Assembly (NCBI GenBank): GCA_963792785.1
Contig: CAWBXO010000001.1
Location: forward strand, 1,364,001-1,428,000
Source of the DNA: CAWIMX01 sp963792785
GTDB taxonomy: Bacteria > Acidobacteriota > Vicinamibacteria > Vicinamibacterales > CAVVIG01
Direction of reading: 5' to 3'
Length of the DNA stretch: 64,000 nt
Both the position numbers and the translations under genes were made by a program. Under the pieces are notes generated by a model. The model did not search any database. It was not told the DNA's origin and saw only the letters and a list, made by a program, of their open reading frames with translations. Below are positions 36,046 to 44,936 of the stretch, piece after piece. The number at the start of each line of letters is the position of its first letter. Within the stretch, counting starts at the first letter, position 1.

Positions 36046-36369
36046 GTGACCCACGAGCATCACGTCCTGGCGCACGTGCGATCGGCGGCTGCCGACGCCA
36101 TCGCGGCGGTCGAGCGGCGTGCCTTCGAGAAGGAGTCCGACCATTTCCTGGAGGTGCTCCGGCGCGTGCCGGACCACCCGCCCGCCGAGGTGTCGGACGC
36201 GGATGTCCAGACGCTGCTGGGGCTGGTGGATCAGGTGGTGGAGGCGATCGAGGATCGGATCGCTTCGGCGCGCGATTCAGGGGCGGTGCAGCAGCACCTC
36301 GTGAAGACCGTGTATGCCAGTCGTGCGGCGATGGAAGAAATCCATCGCTGGCACCGCCATTTCCGCTAG
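36046..36369 (+). CDS. Helical hypothetical protein
   Basis: A 107-residue, mostly helical soluble protein starting with GTG at 36046 (THEHHVLAHVRSAAADAIAA). It includes FEKESDHFLEVLRRVPDHPP and LLGLVDQVVEAIEDRIASAR, which suggest a four-helix arrangement. No cofactor motif. Its start lies immediately after the composite repeat element and its stop overlaps the convergent OsmC gene by 4 bases. Function unknown. Confidence 0.7.
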   Translation: MTHEHHVLAHVRSAAADAIAAVERRAFEKESDHFLEVLRRVPDHPPAEVSDADVQTLLGLVDQVVEAIEDRIASARDSGAVQQHLVKTVYASRAAMEEIHRWHRHFR

Positions 36370-36818
36370 GCCGCGGCGGTCGCCACGCCTTTCACCGAGA
36401 CGTTCACGGGAATCCCGCGGCGCACGCTCTCGGTGACGATGCAGAAGTCCTCGAACAGATCGCCGCACCGCGCGAGCTTGCCGGCGGCGTTCACGACCTG
36501 CGGATCCAGCTCCACCTCCACGCCCTCGATGCGGAAGCGCCCGCGCTCGTTGCGCACGACGCGCGTGGTGACGTGCGCGGTGAGACCGGTCAAGTCGACA
36601 CGCGCGCGGCGCAGGCAGAACGCGAGGCTGGCCGCGAGGCAGTTGCCCACGGCCGCCCCGAGCATCTCCGCCGCGTTGGGCGCGGAGTTCGACCCGAGCG
36701 GGGCCGGCTCGTCGAACCGCACCGGCTCGGCGCCGGGCACGTCGTCGAAGGCGGCCGTGAAGCGATAGTCGTGATCGAGCCGCAGCGTGACGTGATGCAA
36801 GCGGACGTCTTCACTCAT
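36366..36818 (-). CDS. OsmC/Ohr-family thiol peroxidase-like protein
   Basis: A 150-residue OsmC-family protein. The first conserved Cys lies in AAVGNCLAASLAFCLRRARV and the second in GDLFEDFCIVTESVRRGIPV, the two positions needed for organic-hydroperoxide reduction. The ATG at 36818 is 14 bases downstream of the MtrB-type stop, so it may be cotranscribed with that operon. Members detoxify lipid hydroperoxides; a role protecting a redox-active envelope is an inference from the neighbourhood. Confidence 0.88.
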   Translation of the reverse strand: MSEDVRLHHVTLRLDHDYRFTAAFDDVPGAEPVRFDEPAPLGSNSAPNAAEMLGAAVGNCLAASLAFCLRRARVDLTGLTAHVTTRVVRNERGRFRIEGVEVELDPQVVNAAGKLARCGDLFEDFCIVTESVRRGIPVNVSVKGVATAAA

Positions 36819-36832
36819 GGCTCCCTCCCCGG

Positions 36833-38944
36833 CTACCAGAGGTACGACACGTGGCCCCACACCGTGTTGGCGGTGTACGGCCGGTAGAGGTACCCGAGAA
36901 TCAGAAACGACGGCTGGTCGAGCTGGCTGAGGGTCTCCGGGCTGAACGCGAAGTCCTCGACGGTGTAGCGGTCGAACCAGTGCGCGACCCCGATGGCCAC
37001 GTGCCGGCTCAGCCGGTACTCCACCTCGGTCGTCGCGCGCATCAACCCGTTGACCACCGGCGGCAGCTGCGTAATCGGACCGAGCGTCGTGTCGGGCGTC
37101 AACCCGTAGACGTAGGTGGACGAGGCGTGGCTGTAGTCGTAGGCGAAGCGGATGTCGGTCTTCGGCGCGAGCTTGAGCAGGTCGGCCGACGCGGTGAACG
37201 TGTGCGCCACGTCGGCCGCGTCGGTGGTCCAGTCGCGTGTCGGGTCCTCGAACTGCGGCGAGGGCGGCGGGTTCGCCTGGCGCGAGCGCTGCAGGGTGGC
37301 GTAGTGCTCGTAGCTGTACTCCGCGCCCAGCGAGACGGCGTCCGATGGCACGAAGTCCACGCCGAAGGCGACGGTGTGATTGTCGTTGCTCTGCAGCCCG
37401 AACTCGGCGTCCGGCCGATGCTCGCGGCCGAGGGACGCCGTTCCGCTGAACGACAGGTTCCCGGTCGGCATCACCTGGACGATCGCCGAGACGCGATCGC
37501 TGTCGCGGTCGGAGATGTCGAACTGGCGGAGCGACACCTGCTCGCCGATCGTGTCGAGCGCCTCCTGGTCGAGGCCGCTGCCCGTGCGCTTGGCGTGCTC
37601 GTAGACGCCGCGCACGGTCACCCACTGCCAGCCCGTCGAGTCGATCGACGCGCGGATCGTGTTCTCCCGGGTGGTCTCGAACGTCCGGAACGCGCGGTCC
37701 ACGCTCTCGCCCGTGTAGCCAACGCGGAACGCCGCGTGCGGCACGGCCGCCGGCGTGAACGACGCGTCGGCGTCGAACGTGTTGCGCACGGACCCGAACG
37801 GCTCGGTGCCGGGCACGGGCAGCGTGCTGACGCTCTGGTCGTAGGTGACCGTCTGCGCCACGAGGAACTCGGGCGTCTGGTTATTGAAGTCGTAGCGGCG
37901 GAACCGCGCGTTCACCCAGAGCGCGCTGGTCGGCCGCGTCGTGAAGTCGTAGTTCATCGTCGTGACGATCGCCTTGACTTCGGCGGTCGGGCGATCGAGC
38001 GGGATGACGGGCAGCGCGCTGTTGTTCGAGAACGGAATGAGCGGATCGTTCTGCGACCAGTTCGCGACCGACACGAACGCCGTCGCGCGGCTGCGCATCG
38101 GCAGGCCGATCGAGCCCGTCACGTGCACCGCGTTCATGTCGCTGTTCGGCCACACCGCCATCCGGCCCGCGGCCGCGCCGGAGGTCGAGTCGACGGCGAC
38201 GCGCGGGTTGTCCCACGTGAGCGTGGAGATGCGGTTCCGGAAGAACGAGCCGTCGTAGCCGGCCTGGACGAGCCCCGAGCCATGGTGCCACTCGACCGAC
38301 GAGCCGACGTCCGTGGTGCGGTGGTCGATCGGCAGCGGCACCTCGACGGCATTGCTGAAGCCGAAGGTGGCGCCCCACGGCTGCTGGCCGCTCTTGTTCG
38401 TGTTCTTGAACGTGACGTTCAGATCCAGGCTCTTCGTCGCCTCGTAGGTGAGCGCGAAGTTGGCGATGTCGCGCCGCAGCTGCAGGTCGAACGGGGTCGC
38501 CACGCCGACCACGGTGGCGAGGGTCCCGCCCTGCACGGCGTCGCTGATCTGCAACACGCCGGGCGACGCCTGCGTGTAGGGCGTGGCCGTATCGGTGCTG
38601 AAGAAGAGCGGGATCTGGTCCCACTCGAACTTCACCTTCACCTTGCCGTAGGCGTTCAGCGATCCCTCGTAGCGTTGGTCGCGGTAGCCCACGTGGTCGG
38701 CCTTGATGTCGGCCTGCCACGTGTCGGTGCGCTTGCTGAAGCGCAGGCGGTCGAGCGTGCCGCCGTCGCGCAGGTCGCGGAAGTGCTGATAGCGGGCCTC
38801 GTCGCCGTCGATGTTCGAGACGCGACCGCCGATGTCGACGCGGTTGGTCGTCGGGGCGTCGGCCGAGTCCTGGGCGCGCGCGGGTGTGGCCGCGAGCGCC
38901 AGGGCGACCGCGGGGACGACGGCAATGAACCGGTTGATGCGCAT
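36833..38944 (-). CDS. MtrB/PioB-family outer-membrane porin
   Basis: A 703-residue beta-barrel of the MtrB/PioB family, which forms a sheath around a decaheme cytochrome and lets electrons cross the outer membrane. After the signal peptide (1-25, ending ARAQ) the N-terminus has NRVDIGGRVSNIDGDEARYQ and repeated barrel strands (DVGSSVEWHHGSGLVQAGYD, VAFGVDFVPSDAVSLGAEYS), ending in YLW as barrel proteins do. The length is near that of Shewanella MtrB. The first gene of the pair is a decaheme cytochrome 17 bases upstream, which supports the assignment. No outer-surface MtrC-type cytochrome is seen, as in PioAB or short conduits. Confidence 0.9.
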   Translation of the reverse strand: MRINRFIAVVPAVALALAATPARAQDSADAPTTNRVDIGGRVSNIDGDEARYQHFRDLRDGGTLDRLRFSKRTDTWQADIKADHVGYRDQRYEGSLNAYGKVKVKFEWDQIPLFFSTDTATPYTQASPGVLQISDAVQGGTLATVVGVATPFDLQLRRDIANFALTYEATKSLDLNVTFKNTNKSGQQPWGATFGFSNAVEVPLPIDHRTTDVGSSVEWHHGSGLVQAGYDGSFFRNRISTLTWDNPRVAVDSTSGAAAGRMAVWPNSDMNAVHVTGSIGLPMRSRATAFVSVANWSQNDPLIPFSNNSALPVIPLDRPTAEVKAIVTTMNYDFTTRPTSALWVNARFRRYDFNNQTPEFLVAQTVTYDQSVSTLPVPGTEPFGSVRNTFDADASFTPAAVPHAAFRVGYTGESVDRAFRTFETTRENTIRASIDSTGWQWVTVRGVYEHAKRTGSGLDQEALDTIGEQVSLRQFDISDRDSDRVSAIVQVMPTGNLSFSGTASLGREHRPDAEFGLQSNDNHTVAFGVDFVPSDAVSLGAEYSYEHYATLQRSRQANPPPSPQFEDPTRDWTTDAADVAHTFTASADLLKLAPKTDIRFAYDYSHASSTYVYGLTPDTTLGPITQLPPVVNGLMRATTEVEYRLSRHVAIGVAHWFDRYTVEDFAFSPETLSQLDQPSFLILGYLYRPYTANTVWGHVSYLW

Positions 38945-38961
38945 GGCGTCTGCTCCCCGGC

Positions 38962-39990
38962 TCATCGCAGGAACGTGTTGCCCGCGGGACTGTTCGTCCC
39001 GTGGATCTGTGAATGACAGTTCACGCAGCTCCGGCCGATGATCCGGTTACTGCCGGCGGCGAGCTGCGTGCCGTCGTAAATCGTCGAGGGATGCCGCGAG
39101 CCGATGTGACAGCGCTGGCAGAGCATCGGCAGCTTCGCGACGAGCATCCGGTCGTTGTTCGAGCCGTGCGGGTCGTGGCACGTGTTGCACGCCTCGCGGC
39201 CCGCGGCGTGCTCCCAGAGAAACGGCCCGCGCTTCTCGGTGTGGCAGCTCACGCACGTCTCCGTGATCCACCCGCCCACCTTCAGCATGCGCACGTTGGT
39301 GGACCCGTGGGGGTTGTGGCACGTCGTGCAGGTCATCTTGCCTTCCCGCACCGGCATGTGCCCCGAGCGCTTCGTCTTCATCGCCTCGGTCTTGTGGCAG
39401 CCCTCGCAGGTCTCGAGGACCGAGGCGTTCTTGAGCAGCGCCTCCTCGGACTTCGAGCTGTGCACCGAGTGGCAGGTGGTGCACGAGAGATTGCGCGCGG
39501 CGTGCATGCTGCCGTCCCACTGCACGTGGTCGCCGCGGTTGTGGCAGCTCTGGCACGTGGCGGACACGTCGCGCGCCGCCAGCTTGTCGAAGCGGACGAT
39601 GAGATCCGGATCGCCGCCGGCGTCGACGTGCGCCTGGCCGGGGCCGTGGCACGTCTCGCAGCCCTGCGCCGCGGCCGGCGTCCGCGGATTGACCGCCTGG
39701 CCGTGGAGCGTGGCGTGGAACGCGCGGCTCTTGTCCTCGTGACAGACGGCGCAGGTATCGGCGCCGGCGTAGCCGCCCGCCTGCGCCTGTGCGGCCTTGA
39801 CCGCAAGGGCCGGCGCGGCCGGCGCCGGAACGGCGGGCGCGGGAACAGCGGCGGCAGCCGGCGCCGCGACAGGCGCCGTCGGAGCCACCGGCGCCGCCGG
39901 CGCCGCGAGCAGCCCGATGGCCGCCAGCCAGACCAGCGTCAACGCCAGCATCCCGGCTCGTGCCGGAAATCCGTTGCTCATTCGGCCCAT
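38962..39990 (-). CDS. DmsE/MtrA-type decaheme c-type cytochrome
   Basis: A 342-residue periplasmic cytochrome. After an N-terminal helix and a Pro/Ala-rich linker there are ten CxxCH motifs (CAVCH, CETCH, CQSCH, CTTCH, CEGCH, CTTCH, CVSCH, CNTCH, CQRCH, CVNCH), with NPHGSTN- and DPHGSNN-like inserts typical of the DmsE/MtrA/PioA group. This protein threads through the MtrB-type porin to carry electrons between periplasm and cell surface. AAGGAGAG precedes the ATG at 39990. Cotranscribed with the MtrB-type gene. Direction of electron flow (outward respiration or inward) cannot be read from sequence. Confidence 0.93.
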   Translation of the reverse strand: MGRMSNGFPARAGMLALTLVWLAAIGLLAAPAAPVAPTAPVAAPAAAAVPAPAVPAPAAPALAVKAAQAQAGGYAGADTCAVCHEDKSRAFHATLHGQAVNPRTPAAAQGCETCHGPGQAHVDAGGDPDLIVRFDKLAARDVSATCQSCHNRGDHVQWDGSMHAARNLSCTTCHSVHSSKSEEALLKNASVLETCEGCHKTEAMKTKRSGHMPVREGKMTCTTCHNPHGSTNVRMLKVGGWITETCVSCHTEKRGPFLWEHAAGREACNTCHDPHGSNNDRMLVAKLPMLCQRCHIGSRHPSTIYDGTQLAAGSNRIIGRSCVNCHSQIHGTNSPAGNTFLR

Positions 39991-40082
39991 CGTGCCTCTC
40001 CTTCGCTCATACGAAATTCACACCGCTGGCATCCCCGCAGCGGGCTGGCCGCCGCAGTATGCGGGCAGCAACCGCGTGCGCA

Positions 40083-40132
40083 CTGTTCAAAACAGCACAC
40101 GCGCATTCTCGCAGCCCGCCGCGCGTTGTCAA
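40083..40132 (-). promoter_or_regulatory. Possible promoter of the decaheme cytochrome operon
   Basis: On the minus strand a perfect TTGACA (40132-40127) is followed at 17-18 bases by a poor -10 (AGAATG/GAATGC). The small palindrome CTGTTCAAAACAG (40083-40095) lies just downstream and could be an operator. It is about 90 bases upstream of the cytochrome ATG. The -10 box is weak, so the assignment is tentative. Confidence 0.3.
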
Positions 40133-40222
40133 ATACCCGAGTTTAGAAAATGCACAAGCAGTGCCAGAACCGCAGCGACGCGCACCGCCGCGCGATGATC
40201 CGCGCGGCGCGCAGGGCCGTGG

Positions 40223-40558
40223 CTACTTCTTGAGGGTGGACAAGTAGGCGACGAGCGCGTCCACGTCCGCCTTGGGCAGGCTGTACTGTCGCATGGCCGG
40301 CTTGCGTTCGGGCTTGGTCTTCTCGGTCATGCCCTTCGCATCGTCGATCCACATGCGGATCTCGTCGGCTTTGAGCTTGCTGCCGACGTCGTCCAGGGGC
40401 CCCTTGGCGTTGCCCTTCCCCGCGATCGAGTGGCACAGGTTGCAACGCTGAGCAGTGAACAGCTCCTGGCCCTTCGCGGTGTCCTGCGCGGACGCGAGCG
40501 AGGCCGACGCGACGAGCAACAGGGCGGTGATTGAACTCACGACACACAGGCGTTTCAT
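40223..40558 (-). CDS. Monoheme class I c-type cytochrome
   Basis: A 111-residue exported cytochrome with signal peptide (VVSSITALLLVASASLASA), a single CNLCH haem site (QELFTAQRCNLCHSIAGKGN) and a distal Met in KPAMRQYSLP. It resembles small periplasmic shuttle cytochromes. It ends about 230 bases before the decaheme cytochrome gene on the same strand and could hand electrons to it, but the gap is long enough for a separate promoter. Confidence 0.9.
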   Translation of the reverse strand: MKRLCVVSSITALLLVASASLASAQDTAKGQELFTAQRCNLCHSIAGKGNAKGPLDDVGSKLKADEIRMWIDDAKGMTEKTKPERKPAMRQYSLPKADVDALVAYLSTLKK

Positions 40559-40654
40559 GAAAGACCCTCCGTCATCTCCATCTTCGCAGAACGATACCCT
40601 CCCGTGGCAACAAAGATTTGTGTGAAGAAACTGCCGGGAACCCGGTAGGGGCGG

Positions 40655-41149
40655 TCAGCGGTTGCCCAAGTCGATGTTGAGGGACAGCTGCTGCGAGCGC
40701 GTCGCCACGATGGACGTGACCTTGGTGCCGTAGAGCGGATGGCGCGCGCTGACCTGGTGCGGGCCGATGTCGATCACGAGGGGATCGAGGGGCGTCTTGC
40801 CCACGGGCAGGCCGTCGATCCACACGCTCACGCCCTCTTCGGGGTTCGTGGTGATCGTGAGCGACGCCTTCGCGATGCCGTCCGACACGGTGAGCTCGCG
40901 GTCGATCGCGGTCGCCAGGAACGCCTTGGCGGCCTCCACCGACGGGAACTGGCGGTACGCGCGCAGGCCGGCCATGCCGAGCGCCGGCAGCAGGATCACC
41001 AGCATGGCGAGGCGCCACAGGCCGCCGGTGCGGCCGCCGCTCACCTCCCGTGTCCGGACCGGCTGGCCGGCGTACTTCCAGTTCGGGTCGGACGCAGGCC
41101 GAGGGCGCGTCTTGGGACGCTTCAGGAGCTTCGGATGATCGGCGGACAT
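40655..41149 (-). CDS. PEGA-domain membrane protein
   Basis: A 164-residue protein with a basic cytoplasmic N-terminus, one membrane helix (LWRLAMLVILLPALGMAGL) and a C-terminal PEGA-like beta domain (ASLTITTNPEEGVSVWIDGL PVGKTPL), a surface-associated fold seen in S-layer and peptidoglycan-linked proteins. The ATG at 41149 is used; a GTG two codons upstream is the alternative. No other gene in this stretch clarifies its job. Confidence 0.75.
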   Translation of the reverse strand: MSADHPKLLKRPKTRPRPASDPNWKYAGQPVRTREVSGGRTGGLWRLAMLVILLPALGMAGLRAYRQFPSVEAAKAFLATAIDRELTVSDGIAKASLTITTNPEEGVSVWIDGLPVGKTPLDPLVIDIGPHQVSARHPLYGTKVTSIVATRSQQLSLNIDLGNR

Positions 41150-41272
41150 GGACACCCCATTACTACGGTTATCGGCAGCCGCCAGAATCCAATATAGCGC
41201 CGATAGCGCCGCCCTGTCCCAGCCCCGGGACCAGATGCCCCGTCGGGTGGCGAATTCCGTAATCCGGTTAAG

Positions 41273-41920
41273 TTAAAACGTGGTGGGTGAGCCGGTTATG
41301 TGGAGCGTGGCCCCGGTCGCCTGCCGAACCTGGTCCACGGTCACGCCCTCGGCGATCTCGCGCAGGGCGAGTCCGGCGGGTGTGACCTCGATCACGGCCA
41401 GCTCGGTGACGATGAGGTTGACGACGCCCGCGCCGGTCAGCGGCAGCGTGCAGGCCTTCAGGATCTTGTGACCGCCGTCCCGGGTGGTGTGCTCCATGGC
41501 GATCACGACGCGGCGCGCCCCGGCCACGAGGTCCATCGCGCCGCCCATGCCCTTCACCATCTTGCCGGGGATCATCCAGTTGGCGAGGTTGCCCTGCTCG
41601 TCGACCTGCAGCGCGCCGAGCACGGTCAGGTCGACGTGGCCGCCGCGGACCATCGCGAACGACTCGGCGCTGTCGAAGTACGACGCGCCGGGCGCCTCGG
41701 TGACGGTCTCCTTGCCGGCGTTGATCAGATCCGCGTCGACGTCGGCCTCCGCGGGATACGGCCCGATGCCGAGCAGGCCGTTTTCCGAGTGCAGGGTGAT
41801 GTGCACACCCGGCGGGACGTGGTTCGCGACGAGCGTCGGCATCCCGATGCCGAGGTTGACGTAGGCGCCGTCCTTCAGCTCTTTGGCAACTCTACGGACA
41901 ATTCGTTCCCTGGTGTCCAT
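41273..41920 (-). CDS. scoB: 3-oxoacid CoA-transferase subunit B
   Basis: A 215-residue subunit. The motif LHSENGLLG carries the catalytic Glu that forms the acyl-enzyme anhydride, and NLGIGMPTLVANHVPPGVHI, GGHVDLTVLGALQVDEQGNL and GKMVKGMGGAMDLVAGARRV are standard family segments. With subunit A it transfers CoA between succinyl-CoA and acetoacetate or similar 3-oxoacids (ketone-body and branched-chain catabolism). ATG at 41920 is used; a GTG three codons upstream has a better-placed GAGGTG. The subunit A gene is 287 bases upstream, separated by an inverted-repeat element. Confidence 0.93.
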   Translation of the reverse strand: MDTRERIVRRVAKELKDGAYVNLGIGMPTLVANHVPPGVHITLHSENGLLGIGPYPAEADVDADLINAGKETVTEAPGASYFDSAESFAMVRGGHVDLTVLGALQVDEQGNLANWMIPGKMVKGMGGAMDLVAGARRVVIAMEHTTRDGGHKILKACTLPLTGAGVVNLIVTELAVIEVTPAGLALREIAEGVTVDQVRQATGATLHITGSPTTF

Positions 41921-41937
41921 GCGTACCACGTCACCTC

Positions 41938-42189
41938 AGATCACGAAAAGGCAACCACGAAGGCACGAAGACGCGAAGGACGCACGAAGGGAGCATCGCA
42001 CGCGAGTCCTGTCCGGCGAGGGCCGCCGAAGGCGGCTGCGCAAACGAGCGGACGTGGATCGCGCAAGCCGGCCCTGCTCGGCGGCTTGCACGATCCACGT
42101 CCGCTCGTTTGCGCATCGGCCCGCGCTCGCGGGCCGCCCTCGCCGGACACTCACTGGAATGTCTCTGCGCCTCTGAGCCTCTGTGGCCA
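41938..42189. repeat. Composite inverted-repeat element inserted between scoA and scoB
   Basis: About 250 bases between the two CoA-transferase subunit genes. It starts with GATCACGAAAAGGCAACCAC and ends GCCTCTGTGGCCA. Inside, GTCCGGCGAGGGC (42011-42023) is inverted at 42136-42148, and a 25-base arm (42037-42061, starting TGCGCAAACGAGCGG) is exactly inverted at 42091-42115. A GCCGCCGAAGGCGGC core hairpin also occurs. Belongs with the elements at 35.8 and 60.5 kb. No ORF is supported. Confidence 0.88.
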
Positions 42190-42207
42190 ACCGCGAGATC
42201 GCAGCCG

Positions 42208-42900
42208 TCACGCCCGCACGGTCCTTTTCTCAATCCGCTTCTCGTACGCCCCGCCCTTAATAATGTGCTGCACGAAGATCCCGGGCGTGTGCACGTGGTC
42301 GGGATCGATCTGGCCGGGCTCGACGAGGCGCTCCACCTCGGCGATCGTGACGCGCGCGGCGGTGGCCATGATCGGGTTGAAGTTGCGCGCCGTCTTCCGG
42401 TAGACGAGGTTGCCGGTGCGGTCGCCCGTCCACGCCTTCACGAACGCGAAGTCGGCGGTCAGGGGGCGCTCGAGCACGAACATCCGGCCGTCGATCTCGC
42501 GCGTCTCCCTGCCCTCGGCGGCCAGCGTGCCGTAACCGGTGGGCGTGAAGAACCCGCCGATGCCGGCGCCGCCCGCGCGGATGCGCTCGGCGAAGGTCCC
42601 CTGGGGGACGAGCTCCACCTCCAGCTCGCCGCTGAGGAACTGGCGCTCGAACTCCTTGTTCTCGCCCACATAGGTCGAGATCATCTTCTTCACCTGCCCC
42701 GAGCGGAGCAGGACGCCGATCCCGAAGTCGTCCACGCCGGCGTTGTTGCTGATGATCGTGAGCTGGCGGGCGCCGCGCCCCTTGAGGGCGGCGATGAGGC
42801 ACTCGGGAATGCCGCAGAGCCCGAAGCCGCCCATCATGATGGTGGCCCCGTCGACAATCCGTGACACCGCCCGTTCGGCGCTGTCGAGCACTTTGTCCAT
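42208..42900 (-). CDS. scoA: 3-oxoacid CoA-transferase subunit A
   Basis: A 230-residue subunit starting MDKVLDSAERAVSRIVDGAT, with GGFGLCGIPECLIAALK, the SNNAGVDDFGIGVLLRSGQV segment and the C-terminal GIFVQHIIKG-like tail of the alpha subunit. It pairs with subunit B (41273-41920) to form the heterodimeric succinyl-CoA:3-oxoacid transferase. In most genomes the two genes are adjacent or overlapping; here they are pushed apart by a repeat element. Confidence 0.93.
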   Translation of the reverse strand: MDKVLDSAERAVSRIVDGATIMMGGFGLCGIPECLIAALKGRGARQLTIISNNAGVDDFGIGVLLRSGQVKKMISTYVGENKEFERQFLSGELEVELVPQGTFAERIRAGGAGIGGFFTPTGYGTLAAEGRETREIDGRMFVLERPLTADFAFVKAWTGDRTGNLVYRKTARNFNPIMATAARVTIAEVERLVEPGQIDPDHVHTPGIFVQHIIKGGAYEKRIEKRTVRA

Positions 42901-42908
42901 AAATGAGC

Positions 42909-42937
42909 TTGGCGAAAGCGTTCGGAACGCGTATGTT
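42909..42937 (+). promoter_or_regulatory. Possible sigma-70 promoter for the MoxR operon
   Basis: TTGGCG (42909-42914), a 17-base spacer and TATGTT (42932-42937) lie 16 bases before the MoxR ATG at 42953. Each box matches its consensus at four of six positions. It sits in the divergent gap with scoA, so it could start the long MoxR to VWA operon. Position and spacing are good, box quality is moderate. Confidence 0.4.
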
Positions 42938-42952
42938 ACCCTACTCGCGCCG

Positions 42953-43993
42953 ATGCACCCCGATCTCGAACAAGCCATCGAATTCCACGACGCCATCGTC
43001 GCCGAAGGGGGCAAGGCCCTCGTCGGCTACGACACGGCCAAGGCCCTCGCCAACGTCGTCCTGCTGTCGGAGATCCCGACGACGTACGACAAGAAGGAGC
43101 AGCGGCAGGTGAACGCCGGCAATCTGCTCCTGCGCGGCGTGCCGGGCGTGGGCAAGACCTTCTTCGGCGTGATCCTGGCGGCGATCAGCAACGCGAAGTT
43201 CGCCCGCCTCCAGGGCCGCGCCGACCTCCAGCCGACCGAAGTGGTCGGCTTCCAGATGATCAACCCGGCGACCGGCGAGCTCACCACCGAGTTCGGGCCG
43301 CTCGCCGAGGCCGAGGTCATCCTCCTCGACGAGATCAACCGCATCCCGCTCAAGTCGCAGAGCGCGTTCCTCGAGGCCCTGCAGGACCGCACGATCACGG
43401 TCGGCAAGCAGACCTACGAGCTGCCCGCGTTCAGCTTCGCGATCGCGACGATGAATCCGATCGAGCTCGGGCAGGGCACGTTCCCGCTCTCGGAGGCCGC
43501 GACCGACCGGTTCGCCATCATGGTGAACATCGGCTACCTGCCGCCGGAGGAAGAGGCGAAGCTCGTCAACTTCGACTTCAAGAAGGTGCGTCTCAACCCG
43601 CTGATGCAGAAGGAGCGCATCATCGAGCTGCGCGGCGCGATCAACCGCGAAGTGTTCCTCCACGAGCGGCTGGGCATGTACATCCAGCGCCTCGTGGCGG
43701 CGACGCGCCCCTACAACCCGGACACCGACTGGCTCGTGAAGTCGCCCTCCGAACTCGTCGAGCACGGCGTGGATCTCGGCGCCTCGCCGCGCGCGATCAT
43801 CTGCTGGGGCCGGCTCGCGAAAGTGTGGGCGCTGCTCGTGCGTCACCGCACCGAGGTCTACCCCGAGGATATCCAGGATCTCGCACCGTACGTCCTCAGC
43901 CACCGCATCTGGCTCGGCCCGCACGCGGCCGCGCACGGGCTCACGCAGGACACGGTGATCAAGGACATCATCGAGCGGGTGCCCGTGCCATGA
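42953..43993 (+). CDS. MoxR-family AAA+ ATPase
   Basis: A 346-residue ATPase. Walker A GVPGVGKTF (62-70), Walker B VILLDEINR with the family RIPLKSQSAFLEALQDRTIT segment, and sensor I ATMNPIE are clear. MoxR proteins act as chaperones for complexes built by DUF58 and VWA partners, which are encoded directly downstream. The ATG at 42953 replaces an upstream in-frame ATG because the intervening segment is antisense to scoA. Overlaps the DUF58 gene by 4 bases (ATGA). Confidence 0.93.
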   Translation: MHPDLEQAIEFHDAIVAEGGKALVGYDTAKALANVVLLSEIPTTYDKKEQRQVNAGNLLLRGVPGVGKTFFGVILAAISNAKFARLQGRADLQPTEVVGFQMINPATGELTTEFGPLAEAEVILLDEINRIPLKSQSAFLEALQDRTITVGKQTYELPAFSFAIATMNPIELGQGTFPLSEAATDRFAIMVNIGYLPPEEEAKLVNFDFKKVRLNPLMQKERIIELRGAINREVFLHERLGMYIQRLVAATRPYNPDTDWLVKSPSELVEHGVDLGASPRAIICWGRLAKVWALLVRHRTEVYPEDIQDLAPYVLSHRIWLGPHAAAHGLTQDTVIKDIIERVPVP

Positions 43994-44931
43994 GAACCCG
44001 CGAGGTCGTGGAGGCGGCGGCCGGCGAGTCGGACGTCGCCCTCGTCAACCTCTCGGAGCTGGACGAAATCGAGCTCCTGATTCTCAAACGCATGCGGGAG
44101 TTCACGATCGGCGAGCACAAGAGCCAGTTCCGCGGCTCGGGCTTCGACTTCGTGGGCCTGCGCGACTGGCAGCCCGGCGATCGCCTGTCGCAGATCGACT
44201 GGGCCGAGTCGACCCTCACCAACTTCAGCCCGATGGTCGTCCGCGAGTTCGAGCAGCCGAGCACGGCGCCCGTCATCGCCGTGGCGGACCGATCGCTCTC
44301 GACGCGGTGCGGCACGCACGGCGTGCCGATCGCCGCCGCGGTGGCGCGCGCCATCGGCACCATCGGCCTGTCGGCCGTGTTCTTTCAGGACATGTTCGGC
44401 CTGATCACGTTCGACGCCGGGTTCACCGACCTCCTGGCCGTGCGTCCGCGGACCGGGAAGAATCAGGTGATCCACTGCCTGGACGCGTACGACTCGACGC
44501 GGGGCATGCTCGAGGTCAAGCGGACCGACAGCCTGAGCATGTCGATCGCGGGGTTCCTCCGGAAGACGACGCTGGTGCCGGTGGTCTCCGACTTCCTGTT
44601 CGACGAGGCACCGGCGGCAATCCGCGAGCTGGCGCTCGTCAACACGACGCACGATGTGTTCCTCGTCCTGATCGACAGTGCGTTCGCCTTCGAGGTGCCG
44701 CCCGTGTCGTCGGGCTGGGTCGAGGCGTTCGACGTGGAGACCGGGCGCACGCGCGTCGTGTCGCGCCGGACGCTCTCCGCGATGGCCGGGCGCGCCCGCG
44801 ACTGGCAGGCCGAGGTGGAGCGGACCGCAAAGGCGGCGGACCTCGACGTCCTGCGGCTCGGGATCGATCTGGAGCAGTCGGCCATCGCCCTGACGGAGTT
44901 CATCGCCGAGCGAAGATTGAGAAAGATGTAG
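43990..44931 (+). CDS. DUF58 domain protein
   Basis: A 313-residue protein of the DUF58 family. RGSGFDFVGLRDWQPGDRLS followed by IDWAESTLTNFSPMVVREFE is the family hallmark motif. The rest is VWA-like beta/alpha sheet with VIAVADRSLS resembling a MIDAS start. It partners MoxR ATPases in aerotolerance (Bat) and related operons. Starts inside the MoxR stop (ATGA overlap). Confidence 0.9.
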   Translation: MRTREVVEAAAGESDVALVNLSELDEIELLILKRMREFTIGEHKSQFRGSGFDFVGLRDWQPGDRLSQIDWAESTLTNFSPMVVREFEQPSTAPVIAVADRSLSTRCGTHGVPIAAAVARAIGTIGLSAVFFQDMFGLITFDAGFTDLLAVRPRTGKNQVIHCLDAYDSTRGMLEVKRTDSLSMSIAGFLRKTTLVPVVSDFLFDEAPAAIRELALVNTTHDVFLVLIDSAFAFEVPPVSSGWVEAFDVETGRTRVVSRRTLSAMAGRARDWQAEVERTAKAADLDVLRLGIDLEQSAIALTEFIAERRLRKM

Positions 44932-44936
44932 GGGTT

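Noticed and set aside
33041..36049. The uninterrupted 1002-codon reading of the acyl-CoA synthetase frame
   Set aside because: Past 34262 it becomes Arg-rich nonsense while the correct family sequence continues in the neighbouring frame.
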